Positions 32,913-41,150 of a DNA stretch of 64,000 bases are shown piece by piece. Below the pieces are notes generated by a model. It did no database searches and was not told the DNA's origin. It saw only the letters and a list, made by a program, of their open reading frames with translations. Every line of letters begins with the position of its first letter. Positions within the stretch are counted from its first letter, which is position 1. Source of the stretch: Yersinia rochesterensis. GTDB taxonomy: Bacteria; Pseudomonadota; Gammaproteobacteria; Enterobacterales; Enterobacteriaceae. Both the position numbers and the translations under genes were made by a program. The DNA is taken from the NCBI RefSeq assembly GCF_003600645.1, contig NZ_CP032482.1, forward strand, positions 2,728,001-2,792,000, in the 5' to 3' direction.

Positions 32913-33488
32913 ATGAAAAAGAAAAATATTGCCCTGATTCTTCCTCTCGCCATTTTATTGAGTGCCTGTACCAGCAATGTCAGCCCAGCATTCAAGGATA
33001 TCAGTAGCCGCACCACGCCTTGTGTTGATGGCGGGCCGGACACAGTAGCGCAAAAATTCTATGACCTGCGGATTCAGCAAATCGGCAATAAAAGTGGCTT
33101 ACCCGATGATAATTTGTCTGCTCAATTTCGCCCTTATCTGAGTCAGGCACTTTATGAACAAATTCAAACCGCTAGAAAGCAAGCGGGTCACCGCCCGGCA
33201 GCCGCAGTGAATACCACACAAACCATCAATGGCGATATTTTCACCAGTTTGCGTGAAGGCAGCACCAGCGCGGATGTTGCCAGTGCTTCAACCATTCCCA
33301 ATACTGATGCCCGTAATATTCCATTACGCGTCAATTTGACGCACCAATCGGCAAGTGGGCCGTCAGTGATGTGGCAAGACGAAGTGTTAATGATCCGCGA
33401 AGGAACCTGTTGGGTTGTCGATGACATCCGCTTTATGGGTGTTTCAGCCCCGGCCAGCAGCTTACGTCAACTGCTGGGTGATCACTAA
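32913..33488 (+). CDS. ybjP: Putative lipoprotein YbjP
   Basis: 191-aa secreted lipoprotein. A short hydrophobic signal ends in the lipobox L-S-A-C, with the lipidated Cys at residue 19. There is no Asp at +2, so outer-membrane sorting is expected. The SASTIPNTDARNIPLRVNL and DEVLMIREGTCWVVDDIRF stretches identify E. coli YbjP (171 aa). This copy is longer in the middle. The function is unknown. It lies upstream of the artPIQM operon, as in E. coli, but ERIC sequence separates them. Confidence 0.92.
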   Translation: MKKKNIALILPLAILLSACTSNVSPAFKDISSRTTPCVDGGPDTVAQKFYDLRIQQIGNKSGLPDDNLSAQFRPYLSQALYEQIQTARKQAGHRPAAAVNTTQTINGDIFTSLREGSTSADVASASTIPNTDARNIPLRVNLTHQSASGPSVMWQDEVLMIREGTCWVVDDIRFMGVSAPASSLRQLLGDH

Positions 33489-33500
33489 CCAGCCCAAAAT

Positions 33501-33530
33501 GCAGCCAACACCGCTGCAATTTGAAAGAAA
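33501..33530 (+). repeat. Partial ERIC (right end), tandem with the next copy
   Basis: The 28 bases from 33501 are identical to 33624-33651 in the right arm of the complete ERIC that follows, 123 bp away. The left arm and core of this copy are missing, so it is a remnant of a tandem array. Confidence 0.75.
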
Positions 33531-33535
33531 ACGAA

Positions 33536-33662
33536 TATCCCCTATAGATTTCGAATTGCAGGTAGGCGGCAAAAGAGTGCATCCCGATGAGCTTACACAA
33601 GTAAGTGATTCGGGTTAGCGAGAGCAGCCAACACCGCTGCAATTTGAAAGATGACGGGGATC
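33536..33662 (+). repeat. ERIC repeat (ybjP-artP)
   Basis: About 127 bp, the canonical ERIC length. The core is GATGAGCTTACACAAGTAAG, flanked by GGCGGCAAAAGAGTGCATCC on the left and AGCGAGAGCAGCCAACACC on the right. The ends ATCCCC / GGGGAT are inverted. It resembles the enterobacterial ERIC consensus used for ERIC-PCR. Confidence 0.88.
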
Positions 33663-33838
33663 ACTCTGTCAGATTTATTCATCGCATGACAAATTCCCTC
33701 CGATAGCTTTCAAATCCAAATGTTATGCTATTTTTTACACCCAATACTGGTTATTAATAAATTTTAACGCACAAAGATTGCATAAGTATGCCGCGGAAGT
33801 TACCATTCACGGCATCATTGGCTATTCAGATTTGGCGC

Positions 33839-34567
33839 ATGAGTATTCAACTTAACGGAATTAACTGTTACTACGGCGTACACCAAGCGCTGTTCGACAT
33901 TACATTAGACTGTCCTGCGGGCGAAACCTTAGTATTATTAGGGCCAAGTGGTGCCGGTAAAAGCTCATTGCTGCGCGTGCTTAATTTGCTAGAGATGCCG
34001 CGTTCAGGGACTTTGCAGATAGCGGGCAATCACTTCGACTTTTCCCAAGCTCCGGGCGCGAAAGCTATTCGCGAATTACGCCAGAATGTGGGGATGGTCT
34101 TCCAGCAATATAATCTTTGGCCACACCTCACTGTGGTGCAAAATCTGATTGAAGCCCCTTGCCGCGTGCTGGGCCTATCAAAAGATGAAGCTATGGCGCG
34201 GGCGCAAAAATTACTGACCCGCCTGCGTTTGACTGATTTTGTTGACCGCTTCCCGCTGCATCTTTCGGGTGGTCAGCAGCAGCGTGTGGCCATTGCCCGT
34301 GCATTGATGATGGAGCCGCAGGTTTTGCTGTTTGACGAACCGACAGCAGCACTTGATCCTGAAATTACTGCACAAATCGTCAGTATTATCCGTGAATTGG
34401 CAGGAACCGGCATCACTCAAGTGATTGTCACCCATGAGGTCGAAGTCGCCCGTAAAACGGCTAGCCGCGTGGTTTACATGGAAAACGGCCACGTAGTCGA
34501 ACAAGGTGATGCCAGCCACTTTACACAACCTACAACTGAAGCTTTTGCCAGCTATCTGTCACATTGA
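33839..34567 (+). CDS. artP: Arginine ABC transporter ATP-binding protein ArtP
   Basis: 242 aa from the ATG at 33839 ([13 protein letters not shown]), identical in length to E. coli ArtP. An in-frame ATG 17 codons upstream has no family support. Walker A GPSGAGKS is at 35-42, signature LSGGQQQR near 144, Walker B VLLFDEP, and a polar amino-acid-type ABC fold. It energises arginine uptake with ArtQ/ArtM and the binding proteins ArtI and ArtJ. It is first gene of artP-artI-artQ-artM. Confidence 0.97.
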   Translation: MSIQLNGINCYYGVHQALFDITLDCPAGETLVLLGPSGAGKSSLLRVLNLLEMPRSGTLQIAGNHFDFSQAPGAKAIRELRQNVGMVFQQYNLWPHLTVVQNLIEAPCRVLGLSKDEAMARAQKLLTRLRLTDFVDRFPLHLSGGQQQRVAIARALMMEPQVLLFDEPTAALDPEITAQIVSIIRELAGTGITQVIVTHEVEVARKTASRVVYMENGHVVEQGDASHFTQPTTEAFASYLSH

Positions 34568-34587
34568 TATCTATTTGGGAATTTGCG

Positions 34588-35319
34588 ATGAAAAAATTAA
34601 TAATTGCTGCAGTCCTCGCCAGTATCAGTTTGTCCGCCTCTGCCGCTGAAACTGTCCGTTTCGCTGCTGAAGCGACTTACCCGCCATTTGAATTTATTGA
34701 TGCCAATAATAAAATGCAGGGCTTTGATATCGATCTGGCTAATACGCTGTGTAAAGAGATGCAAGCCGAATGTACCTTTACCAATCAAGCTTTCGACAGC
34801 TTGATCCCAAGTTTAAAATTCAAGCGTTTTGATGCGGTTATTTCTGGGATGGACATTACCCCTGAGCGCCAAAAGCAAGTGGCTTTTACCCAGCCTTATT
34901 ATGATAACTCTGCGCTGTTTATTGCCGAAAAAGGCAAAGTGGCTGATTTAGCCGCCCTGAAAGGCAAACGTGTCGGGATGCAGAATGGTTCGACTCATCA
35001 AAAATATCTGATGGAGAAACACCCTGAAATTACCGCCGTCCCTTATGACAGCTATCAAAATGCCATTCTTGACCTGAAAAATGGCCGTCTGGATGCGGTA
35101 TTTGGTGACACTGCGGTGGTCAATGAGTGGTTGAAGCAGAATAATCAATTAGCTGCGGTGGGTGACAAAGTCACTGACGCTGACTATTTCGGTACCGGTT
35201 TAGGGATTGCCGTTCGTCAGAACAACACCGAATTACAGGGTAAGTTAGATGCTGCATTGGCAAAAGTTAAAGCCGATGGCACCTATCAGACAATTTATAA
35301 AAAATGGTTCCAGCAGTAA
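34588..35319 (+). CDS. artI: Arginine ABC transporter periplasmic binding protein ArtI
   Basis: 243 aa from the ATG at 34588. The signal peptide MKKLIIAAVLASISLSASA is cleaved before AETVRF. It has the family-3 solute-binding motifs ATYPPFE, GFDIDLA and SGMDITPER. The upstream eight codons of the frame reach into artP and are not used. Very similar to ArtJ encoded 3 kb downstream. Its place between artP and artQ identifies it as ArtI; the ligand of E. coli ArtI is not firmly established, while ArtJ binds arginine. Confidence 0.95.
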   Translation: MKKLIIAAVLASISLSASAAETVRFAAEATYPPFEFIDANNKMQGFDIDLANTLCKEMQAECTFTNQAFDSLIPSLKFKRFDAVISGMDITPERQKQVAFTQPYYDNSALFIAEKGKVADLAALKGKRVGMQNGSTHQKYLMEKHPEITAVPYDSYQNAILDLKNGRLDAVFGDTAVVNEWLKQNNQLAAVGDKVTDADYFGTGLGIAVRQNNTELQGKLDAALAKVKADGTYQTIYKKWFQQ

Positions 35320-35330
35320 TTTAAGCACCC

Positions 35331-36047
35331 ATGAATGAATTTCAACCTTTAGCAAGCGCCGCCGGTATGACCGTCGGCCTTGCCGTTTGTGCACTGGCCC
35401 TCGGCCTGGTTCTGGCGATGCTGTTTGCCGTCTGTGAATCATCACGATGGAAAGTCGTCAGTTACCTGACAACTGGCTGGGTCACCATTTTACGCGGGCT
35501 ACCAGAGATTCTGGTGGTGCTGTTTATCTATTTTGGCTCCTCTCAGCTGTTGATGATGCTGTCAGACGGCTTTACCTTGAATCTGTATCTCTTTGAGCTG
35601 CCTATTAAGCTCAATATTGATGATTTTGAGGTTAGCCCATTCCTGTGCGGTGTTATTGCGCTGGCCCTGCTTTATTCGGCTTATGCATCACAGACTTTAC
35701 GCGGTGCGCTGAAAGCCGTGCCTATCGGGCAGTGGGAATCAGGCCAAGCATTGGGTTTGAGTCAAACGGCTATTTTCTTCCGTTTGATTATGCCGCAGAT
35801 GTGGCGTCATGCCCTACCCGGCTTGGGCAACCAATGGTTGGTGCTGTTGAAAGATACCGCGTTAGTGTCGCTTATCAGTGTTAATGATTTGATGCTGCAA
35901 ACCAAAAGTATTGCCACCCGAACTCAAGAACCCTTTACCTGGTATGTGATTGCCGCGGCTATTTATCTGGTGGTGACTCTGCTTAGCCAGTATGTGCTCA
36001 AGTGGATTGAACTCCGAACTACCCGTTTTGAACGGAGCCCATCCTAA
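35331..36047 (+). CDS. artQ: Arginine ABC transporter permease ArtQ
   Basis: 238-aa inner-membrane protein with about five helices and the His/Glu/Met-type permease EAA region [21 protein letters not shown]. It starts 11 bp after artI and its stop overlaps the artM start (TAATG). It forms the arginine channel with ArtM. Length equals E. coli ArtQ (238). Confidence 0.96.
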   Translation: MNEFQPLASAAGMTVGLAVCALALGLVLAMLFAVCESSRWKVVSYLTTGWVTILRGLPEILVVLFIYFGSSQLLMMLSDGFTLNLYLFELPIKLNIDDFEVSPFLCGVIALALLYSAYASQTLRGALKAVPIGQWESGQALGLSQTAIFFRLIMPQMWRHALPGLGNQWLVLLKDTALVSLISVNDLMLQTKSIATRTQEPFTWYVIAAAIYLVVTLLSQYVLKWIELRTTRFERSPS

Positions 36048-36715
36048 TGCTGGAATTCTTACCCGAGATCCTGAAAGGGCTACATACCAGCCTGACATTG
36101 ACTATTGCCTCCTTGTTGGTCGCGTTGGTGCTGTCATTGCTGTTTACCATTGTGTTGACGCTGAAAACTCCAATTGTCACGCCATTGGTTAAAATTTATA
36201 TCACGCTGTTCACCGGCACCCCACTGTTGGTCCAGATCTTTTTGATCTACTACGGCCCAGGGCAGTTCCCGGCCATCCGTGAATACCCGTGGTTATGGAG
36301 TTTGCTGTCGCAACCATGGCTGTGTGCAATGATTGCATTGGCATTGAACAGCGCGGCCTATACCACTCAGTTGTTTTATGGTGCGGTCCGCGCTATTCCT
36401 GCCGGTCAATGGCAATCCTGTGAAGCACTGGGAATGTCTAAGGCGCAGTCATTGCGCATCTTGCTGCCATTTGCTTTTAAACGCGCACTTTCCTCCTATT
36501 CCAACGAAGTGGTGTTGGTATTCAAAAGTACCTCACTGGCTTACACCATTACATTGATGGAAGTTATGGGTTACAGCCAACTGATGTATGGCCGGACTTA
36601 TGATGTGATGGTATTTGGTGCTGCGGGGATTGTGTATCTGGTGGTAAATGGGTTGCTGACACTGTTGATGCGGTTGGTGGAGCGCAGAGCGCTGGCGTTT
36701 GAGCGGCGGAATTAA
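36047..36715 (+). CDS. artM: Arginine ABC transporter permease ArtM
   Basis: 222-aa second permease subunit, E. coli length. The EAA motif is QSCEALGMSKAQSLRILLPFAF. It has five membrane helices and a C-terminal RRALAFERRN end. Translation is coupled to artQ by a one-base overlap. The downstream neighbour artJ, directly adjacent in E. coli, is 825 bp away here because of an inverted-repeat element. Confidence 0.96.
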   Translation: MLEFLPEILKGLHTSLTLTIASLLVALVLSLLFTIVLTLKTPIVTPLVKIYITLFTGTPLLVQIFLIYYGPGQFPAIREYPWLWSLLSQPWLCAMIALALNSAAYTTQLFYGAVRAIPAGQWQSCEALGMSKAQSLRILLPFAFKRALSSYSNEVVLVFKSTSLAYTITLMEVMGYSQLMYGRTYDVMVFGAAGIVYLVVNGLLTLLMRLVERRALAFERRN

Positions 36716-36765
36716 GATTATTTTTATCACCTGATGATTTAGTGACAGAATTTAGTGATCATCTT

Positions 36766-37294
36766 CGGTTGTTAGGGCTTCACAGCTCACCTGGCCTCCG
36801 ATGAACCAACCGGCAAAGGGGCCTAAGCGTGGCCCCTTATGCAATCCCGCGCTTCGCACGTATCGCTAGCCTGCTTCGCAGGTGCCCTCGATTCATCATT
36901 TCGCTGGCGGGACGGCTTTATTCGCGTCCCTGCTCATGACGCCTAAATCCGCCGTCCATGGCGGATTTCCCTGGCTCCACTCTTCACTCGGCTGCTCAAA
37001 TGTGCTTTAAAAATCAAAAAATAAAATCAAAAACTAAAGATAGTGTTTTGATTTTGAGCGCAATCAGGAATATTACCGACAAAGACGATGGCCCGAGTGA
37101 GCCGCCATGGACGGCGGCGAAAAGCGCGCTTGAGCAGGAGCGAATCGCGCTGGCTCGATAAGGCCAACGGCTGCCGGAGGGGACTGCAAATAGCAGTCAT
37201 ATTTCGCGCAAGCCGCAGGTGCAGGAGGGCCGGCTTGCCCTCCTGCTCGGTTGAAGCTGCGGAGGTCAGGTAAACAGCGGAGCCTTAACAACCG
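36766..37294. mobile_element. 529-bp element with 35-bp imperfect terminal inverted repeats
   Basis: The left end 36766-36800 and the right end 37260-37294 match inverted at 28 of 35 positions (both read CGGTTGTTA... inwards). Inside are a perfect 8-bp hairpin at 36816-36838 and a perfect 10-bp hairpin at 37221-37246. Two inverted 13-bp blocks centred on CCATGG lie at 36952-36964 and 37102-37114. Between the latter lies an AT-rich core. There is no transposase and no obvious target-site duplication. This is a non-autonomous, possibly MITE-like or structured-RNA element that I cannot assign to a named family. Confidence 0.6.
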
Positions 37295-37320
37295 AACACT
37301 ACAACAAAACTATCAACCGA

Positions 37321-37345
37321 AATCCAATCCAATCCAATCCAATCT
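37321..37345 (+). repeat. Pentanucleotide tandem repeat (AATCC)
   Basis: Four perfect AATCC units followed by AATCT, just outside the right end of the inverted-repeat element and about 200 bp before artJ. It is a short tract that could vary in copy number. Confidence 0.85.
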
Positions 37346-37382
37346 CGGAGCATCCCTCTCTTTATCTCTTAAAAATAAAAAA

Positions 37383-37421
37383 ACTAAATTTTTAATCACA
37401 TTACTTGCATATAAATTCATA
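37383..37421 (+). promoter_or_regulatory. Two tandem ARG boxes (ArgR operator) upstream of artJ
   Basis: Box 1 is 37383-37400 (ACTAAATTTTTAATCACA) and box 2 is 37404-37421 (CTTGCATATAAATTCATA). They match the 18-bp ArgR consensus TNTGAATWWWWATTCANW at about 15 and 16 positions. They are separated by exactly 3 bp, the hallmark spacing of ArgR operators. E. coli artJ is the ArgR-repressed art gene. Confidence 0.75.
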
Positions 37422-37460
37422 AAATGGCAATGTAAACCTCATCATTCATCCGAATAAATC

Positions 37461-37475
37461 GTGATGAAGCATCAC
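37461..37475 (+). repeat. Inverted repeat GTGATG-AAG-CATCAC in artJ upstream region
   Basis: Perfect 6-bp arms with a 3-base centre, followed at 37480-37485 by TATAAT, a perfect -10 hexamer. It lies between the ARG boxes and the artJ start; it may be a promoter-associated operator. Confidence 0.4.
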
Positions 37476-37540
37476 AAGCTATAATAAAATCAATAATTAA
37501 GAACTTACTCTATTAAAAAAATTCAGACAGGAGTTTAAGC

Positions 37541-38272
37541 ATGAAAAAGTTACTATTGGCGACAATCTTAAGTGGTATGGTGTTCAGTGCAACGGCCGCT
37601 GAAACCATCCGTTTCGCTGCTTCAGCAACCTACCCGCCTTTTGAATCCATCGGCGCCAATAATGAAATCGTCGGCTTTGATATGGATTTGGCGAAAGCAT
37701 TATGTAAGCAGATGGAAGCCAACTGTACATTCACCAATCAGGCCTTTGATAGCCTGATCCCGGCGCTTAAATTTAAACGTTATGATGCTGTTATCTCTGG
37801 TATGGACATCACACCGGAACGTAGCAAGCAGGTGGCATTTACCCAGCCTTACTATGCCAACTCGGCCATTGTTATTGCCCCGAAAGGTAAATTCAGTTCT
37901 TTCGCAGACCTGAAAGGCAAGAAAATCGGGATGGAAAACGGCACCACGCACCAGAAATTTTTACAGGATAAACATCCAGAAATTCAAACCGTGGCTTATG
38001 ACAGCTACCAAAATGCCATTATTGACCTGAAAAATGGCCGTATTGACGGGGTGTTTGGCGACACAGCGGTAGTGAATGAGTGGCTGAAAACCAATCCAAA
38101 TCTGGCATCAGTTGGCGAGCACGTGACTGACCCGCAATACTTCGGCACCGGCCTTGGCATTGCTGTGCGCCCGGATAACACCGCGTTGCTGGAGAAACTG
38201 AATAAAGCCATTGAAGCGGTGAAAGCTGACGGGACATATAAGGCTATCAATGATAAGTGGTTCCCGCAGTAA
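37541..38272 (+). CDS. artJ: Arginine-binding periplasmic protein ArtJ
   Basis: 243-aa periplasmic solute-binding protein that delivers L-arginine to ArtPQM. The signal peptide MKKLLLATILSGMVFSATA is cleaved before AETIRF. Ligand-pocket motifs ATYPPFE, SGMDITPER and YDSYQNAIIDLKNGR are shared with ArtI. It has a strong AGGAG ribosome-binding site eight bases before the ATG. It has its own promoter region with ARG boxes, apart from artPIQM. Immediately after the stop comes ERIC sequence. Confidence 0.96.
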   Translation: MKKLLLATILSGMVFSATAAETIRFAASATYPPFESIGANNEIVGFDMDLAKALCKQMEANCTFTNQAFDSLIPALKFKRYDAVISGMDITPERSKQVAFTQPYYANSAIVIAPKGKFSSFADLKGKKIGMENGTTHQKFLQDKHPEIQTVAYDSYQNAIIDLKNGRIDGVFGDTAVVNEWLKTNPNLASVGEHVTDPQYFGTGLGIAVRPDNTALLEKLNKAIEAVKADGTYKAINDKWFPQ

Positions 38273-38313
38273 TACCCTTTGTACTTTCGCACTACAGCTT
38301 CAAGAGCGCAGGG
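38273..38313 (+). repeat. Partial ERIC right end after artJ
   Basis: CTACAGCTTCAAGAGCGCAGGGTA (in two parts around 38293-38315) repeats the right end of the complete ERIC that follows (CTACAGCGTCAAGGGCGCAGGG). It is a second example of a partial-plus-complete tandem ERIC in this window. Confidence 0.6.
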
Positions 38314-38438
38314 TATACCCAAAGACATTGGCGTTGTAGGTAGGCGGCAAGAAAACGCATCCCGATGAGCTTACTCAAATAAGTGATTCGGGTAAGTGAA
38401 TGCAGCCAACACCCCTACAGCGTCAAGGGCGCAGGGTA
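38314..38438 (+). repeat. ERIC repeat (artJ-rlmC), overlapping the rlmC 3' end
   Basis: About 125 bp with the core GATGAGCTTACTCAAATAAG, left arm TAGGTAGGCGGCAAGAAAAC and right arm TGCAGCCAACACCCCTACAG. The ends TACCC / GGGTA are inverted. Its last 16 bp encode the final codons and the stop of rlmC on the opposite strand. Confidence 0.87.
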
Positions 38439-39553
38439 AGTAAGGATAAAACTTCATAATGGGCGGTATGCGGAAACATATCAAACAACTGCACCCGCTC
38501 AATGCGATAGTTCGCTAACAAATTGATATCTTTCGCCATTGTCTCGGCATTACAGCTTGAATAGAGAATAAATTCGGGTGCCATTTGGCTGAGATATTCA
38601 CACAGTTCGGCACCAATGCCGCGCCGTGGCGGATTTACTAACACCAATTGCGGCACTTGCTTTTCTGTGGTGGCAAAACGCGTCGAATCTAGCGCGGCAA
38701 AATTGACATTTTTTAACCCCAACTGGCTCGCTGACTGGCGCGCGCAGGCAATAGCTTCGGCGCTGATTTCAATGCCGGTAAGCTGAGTTTCAGTATCTGC
38801 ACAATGCAAACCAAAACCCCCTACCCCACAGAATAAATCCCACATGCTATTGATATTCAGCTCTCGCACCCATTGGCGCGCAGTAGCATACAATGATGCT
38901 GCAACCTGCGGATTTGTCTGGAAAAAACTTTGTGGGCGGATGAACAGCGGCACTTGATTAAAGATCTCGGGTAGCGCCTGCTGCTCAGTTAATGGAATTT
39001 CCAGCTCCCCTTCCAAAATCGCCATATGCACCGGCTGAATATTGGCCGAGATAACGGCAAGTTGAGGTAATTGTTGCTGTAACCAGGGCAAGGCCGCCTG
39101 TAGCTGTGCCAATTTAGTGGGTGAGCGCAACACAAAGCGCAGCATTAACTCGCCACTGTAAGTGCTTTCAGTCAATAACAGGAATTTAAGCTCACCGCGC
39201 TTGCGCGCAACGTTATAAGGCGTTAGGCCCGCACGCGCAATAAAGGTTTTCAGCACTGCAAAAACGGGCGCAAAACTGGCGGGATAAAGTGGACACTCAC
39301 ATAAATCAACCGGGGTGCCATCGCGGTGCAACATTCCTAATAATGGGCGCTCAACACTGCCGCTAACCACCATTTTGGCTTTATTACGAAAAGCACTTTC
39401 CTGCCCGAAAACCGGCGATAGACATTGAGTAACGGCGTGACCAGATAACAGATTTTCTAAATGATGTTGTTTATCAGCCAGTTGTTGTGGATAAGGTTTA
39501 TCCAGCCACTGACAGGAACGGCAGCTACCCGCCGTATATTGTGCGCAATGCAT
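38423..39553 (-). CDS. rlmC: 23S rRNA (uracil-747-C5)-methyltransferase RlmC
   Basis: 376-aa radical-free SAM methyltransferase (RumB) that makes m5U747 in 23S rRNA. The N-terminal [4Fe-4S] ligands Cys3, Cys11 and Cys14, with a further Cys in VDLCECP, are present. The SAM-binding [10 protein letters not shown] and the NPPRRG motif follow, with the catalytic Cys in [10 protein letters not shown]. The last few residues (LRP) and the stop codon lie in the end of an ERIC repeat, replacing the native C-terminus. The change is short and outside the catalytic core, so the enzyme should work. Confidence 0.96.
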   Translation of the reverse strand: MHCAQYTAGSCRSCQWLDKPYPQQLADKQHHLENLLSGHAVTQCLSPVFGQESAFRNKAKMVVSGSVERPLLGMLHRDGTPVDLCECPLYPASFAPVFAVLKTFIARAGLTPYNVARKRGELKFLLLTESTYSGELMLRFVLRSPTKLAQLQAALPWLQQQLPQLAVISANIQPVHMAILEGELEIPLTEQQALPEIFNQVPLFIRPQSFFQTNPQVAASLYATARQWVRELNINSMWDLFCGVGGFGLHCADTETQLTGIEISAEAIACARQSASQLGLKNVNFAALDSTRFATTEKQVPQLVLVNPPRRGIGAELCEYLSQMAPEFILYSSCNAETMAKDINLLANYRIERVQLFDMFPHTAHYEVLSLLTLRP

Positions 39554-39657
39554 TAATAATTAACCGTTCTTAGATATTAACGTTCTGAGACATTAAATTG
39601 AATGTGCGGCCGAGGCCGTTGATAGGGCGAATTGTAGCACTGTGTTACGTTAAACAC

Positions 39658-40119
39658 TCATTTTGACGACCGAAAATAGCGATGCCAAGGGAAAAACAAC
39701 AAACCGAGAATCACCACGTCGGGGATCTTTTGTAGCAGTAGACTATGTAAAATTTCAGCGCCAGTATCGCCATCAATGCGGAAGACATCGACATCCAGCT
39801 CTAACCAGTCCAGTGACGCCATCAGTAAATAGATGCTGACCACCCATTGGCAAGCCAAATAGCTCCAGCGCGCCCAGTTTTGCCGCAAACATACTGCTAC
39901 GCCACAAACTATTTCCAGCAACAGGATCAAGATACTGGCAATAAAGATCAGGGCGGAATCCCAGTATTGCAGGCTTTCAGCGATAAAACTGCCCGTACCT
40001 CTCCAGCCCAGCGTCGCCACCAAAAGGATTACGCCGAGGAAACGGGTCGCAATAATGGCGGTTCCGGCGATTAACACCGGGACAGGCGTGGTGGCGGCGG
40101 ATGAAAATAACAATCTCAT
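39658..40119 (-). CDS. ybjO: Inner membrane protein YbjO (DUF2593)
   Basis: 153-aa protein with four hydrophobic segments (about residues 12-35, 50-72, 80-105 and 130-147) and a short basic end. It corresponds to E. coli YbjO (162 aa) by position between rlmC and potI and by its TM layout. The function is unknown. Confidence 0.82.
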   Translation of the reverse strand: MRLLFSSAATTPVPVLIAGTAIIATRFLGVILLVATLGWRGTGSFIAESLQYWDSALIFIASILILLLEIVCGVAVCLRQNWARWSYLACQWVVSIYLLMASLDWLELDVDVFRIDGDTGAEILHSLLLQKIPDVVILGLLFFPWHRYFRSSK

Positions 40120-40176
40120 ATTGCCCAGTTTGTCTCCCGGTTCGGGTTTTGTAACCTGATGTTATCCCTGACAATA

Positions 40177-40196
40177 ACGCCGCTCGAAAGCGGCGT
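40177..40196 (-). terminator. Terminator-like hairpin after potI
   Basis: On the minus strand: ACGCCGCT, loop TTCG, AGCGGCGT. It is a perfect 8-bp GC stem capped by a stable UUCG tetraloop. The following sequence TATTGTC is only weakly T-rich. It probably ends the potFGHI transcript. Confidence 0.65.
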
Positions 40197-40240
40197 CAAA
40201 AGATAATGAAAGACTAACAGTTTTCAGGCTAATCAGCTAT

Positions 40241-40312
40241 TTATTCACAATTAACCACTGATTAATAATTAATCACTTATTCACAATTAGCCATTTATTA
40301 ATAATCAACTGC
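40241..40312. repeat. Two-copy 36-bp tandem repeat at the potI 3' end
   Basis: TTATTCACAATTA starts both units at 40241 and 40277. Each unit ends in an ATTAATAAT-rich tail. The second unit runs into the potI stop codon. It is AT-rich and of unknown role. Confidence 0.7.
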
Positions 40313-41150
40313 GGGCAGCTTTGCGTAATTCGCGCAACCGCTGCTTTTCCGAACGGGACATAAACCACCACGCAATTAAGCCGATAATCCCGACCACCAG
40401 CAAAATCAGTGTCGCCAGCGCGTTGATCTCCGGGTTCACCCCCATGCGCACACTAGAGAACACCAGCATCGGCAAGGTCGTTGCACCCGGCCCGGCGACA
40501 AAGCTGGCGATCACTAAATCGTCCAGTGACAGGGTAAAAGCCAGTAGCCAACCAGAGACTAATGCTGGAGCAATCATCGGCACAGTAATCACAAAGAACA
40601 CTTTCAATGGGGTCGCCCCCAAATCCATAGCGGCTTCTTCGATTGACCGGTCTAATTCGCGCAAACGGGAACTGATAACCACCGTCACATAGGCGGTACA
40701 GAAAGTCACATGTGCTAGCCAGATGGTGAACATGCCGCGCTCCGCTGGCCAGCCAATTGCATGGCTCATGGCGACAAACAGCAGCAATAATGATAAACCG
40801 GTAATGACGTCGGGCATCACCAGTGGGGCTGTCAGCATAAAAGCAAAACCGTTCGAGCCGCGAAAACGGCCAAAGCGCACCATGACCACCGCCGCTATCG
40901 TCCCCAACACCACCGCCATGGTGGCAGAAGCCGCGGCGATAGTGAGGCTCAACCCCACCGCTGATATCATCGCCGAATCATTGAACAGCTCTACATACCA
41001 GCGGATAGACCACCCCGCCCACACAATGACCAGTTTCGAGCTGTTAAATGAGTATATAACCAACATCAACATCGGCGCATACAAGAAGGTATAGCCGACA
41101 ATCAAGATAATCCGACGCCAGACCGAGCGCACTTCCGGTAAGTTATTCAT
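40305..41150 (-). CDS. potI: Putrescine ABC transporter permease PotI
   Basis: 281-aa permease with six helices, same length as E. coli PotI. The EAA loop reads EEAAMDLGATPLKVFFVITVP. It pairs with PotH to form the putrescine channel. Its start overlaps the potH stop by 4 bp (ATGA). Last gene of potFGHI. Confidence 0.96.
   Translation of the reverse strand: MNNLPEVRSVWRRIILIVGYTFLYAPMLMLVIYSFNSSKLVIVWAGWSIRWYVELFNDSAMISAVGLSLTIAAASATMAVVLGTIAAVVMVRFGRFRGSNGFAFMLTAPLVMPDVITGLSLLLLFVAMSHAIGWPAERGMFTIWLAHVTFCTAYVTVVISSRLRELDRSIEEAAMDLGATPLKVFFVITVPMIAPALVSGWLLAFTLSLDDLVIASFVAGPGATTLPMLVFSSVRMGVNPEINALATLILLVVGIIGLIAWWFMSRSEKQRLRELRKAARS

Larger units (their letters stand above)
33489..33838. 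other. 350-bp ybjP-artP intergenic region
   Basis: The first half is ERIC sequence (a partial plus a complete copy, listed separately). The second half (33663-33838) is AT-rich and should hold the artP promoter. A TATGCTATTTTTTAC stretch near 33723 could include a -10. No strong ARG box was found here, unlike upstream of artJ. Confidence 0.55.
36716..37540. other. 825-bp artM-artJ intergenic region
   Basis: It contains a 529-bp inverted-repeat element (36766-37294), a short AATCC tandem repeat, two ARG boxes and the artJ promoter, each listed separately. Three short open frames (36958-37161, 37088-37273, 37251-37457) have no ribosome-binding site or family match and are not called. Confidence 0.7.

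Noticed and set aside
33663..33760. ARG box before artP
   Set aside because: Best alignments to the 18-bp consensus match only about 11 positions and lack the tandem 3-bp-spaced partner seen before artJ.
36958..37273. Short Arg/Ser-rich frames inside the artM-artJ element
   Set aside because: They arise from GC-rich palindromic sequence, overlap each other and lack start signals. Treated as part of a non-coding element.
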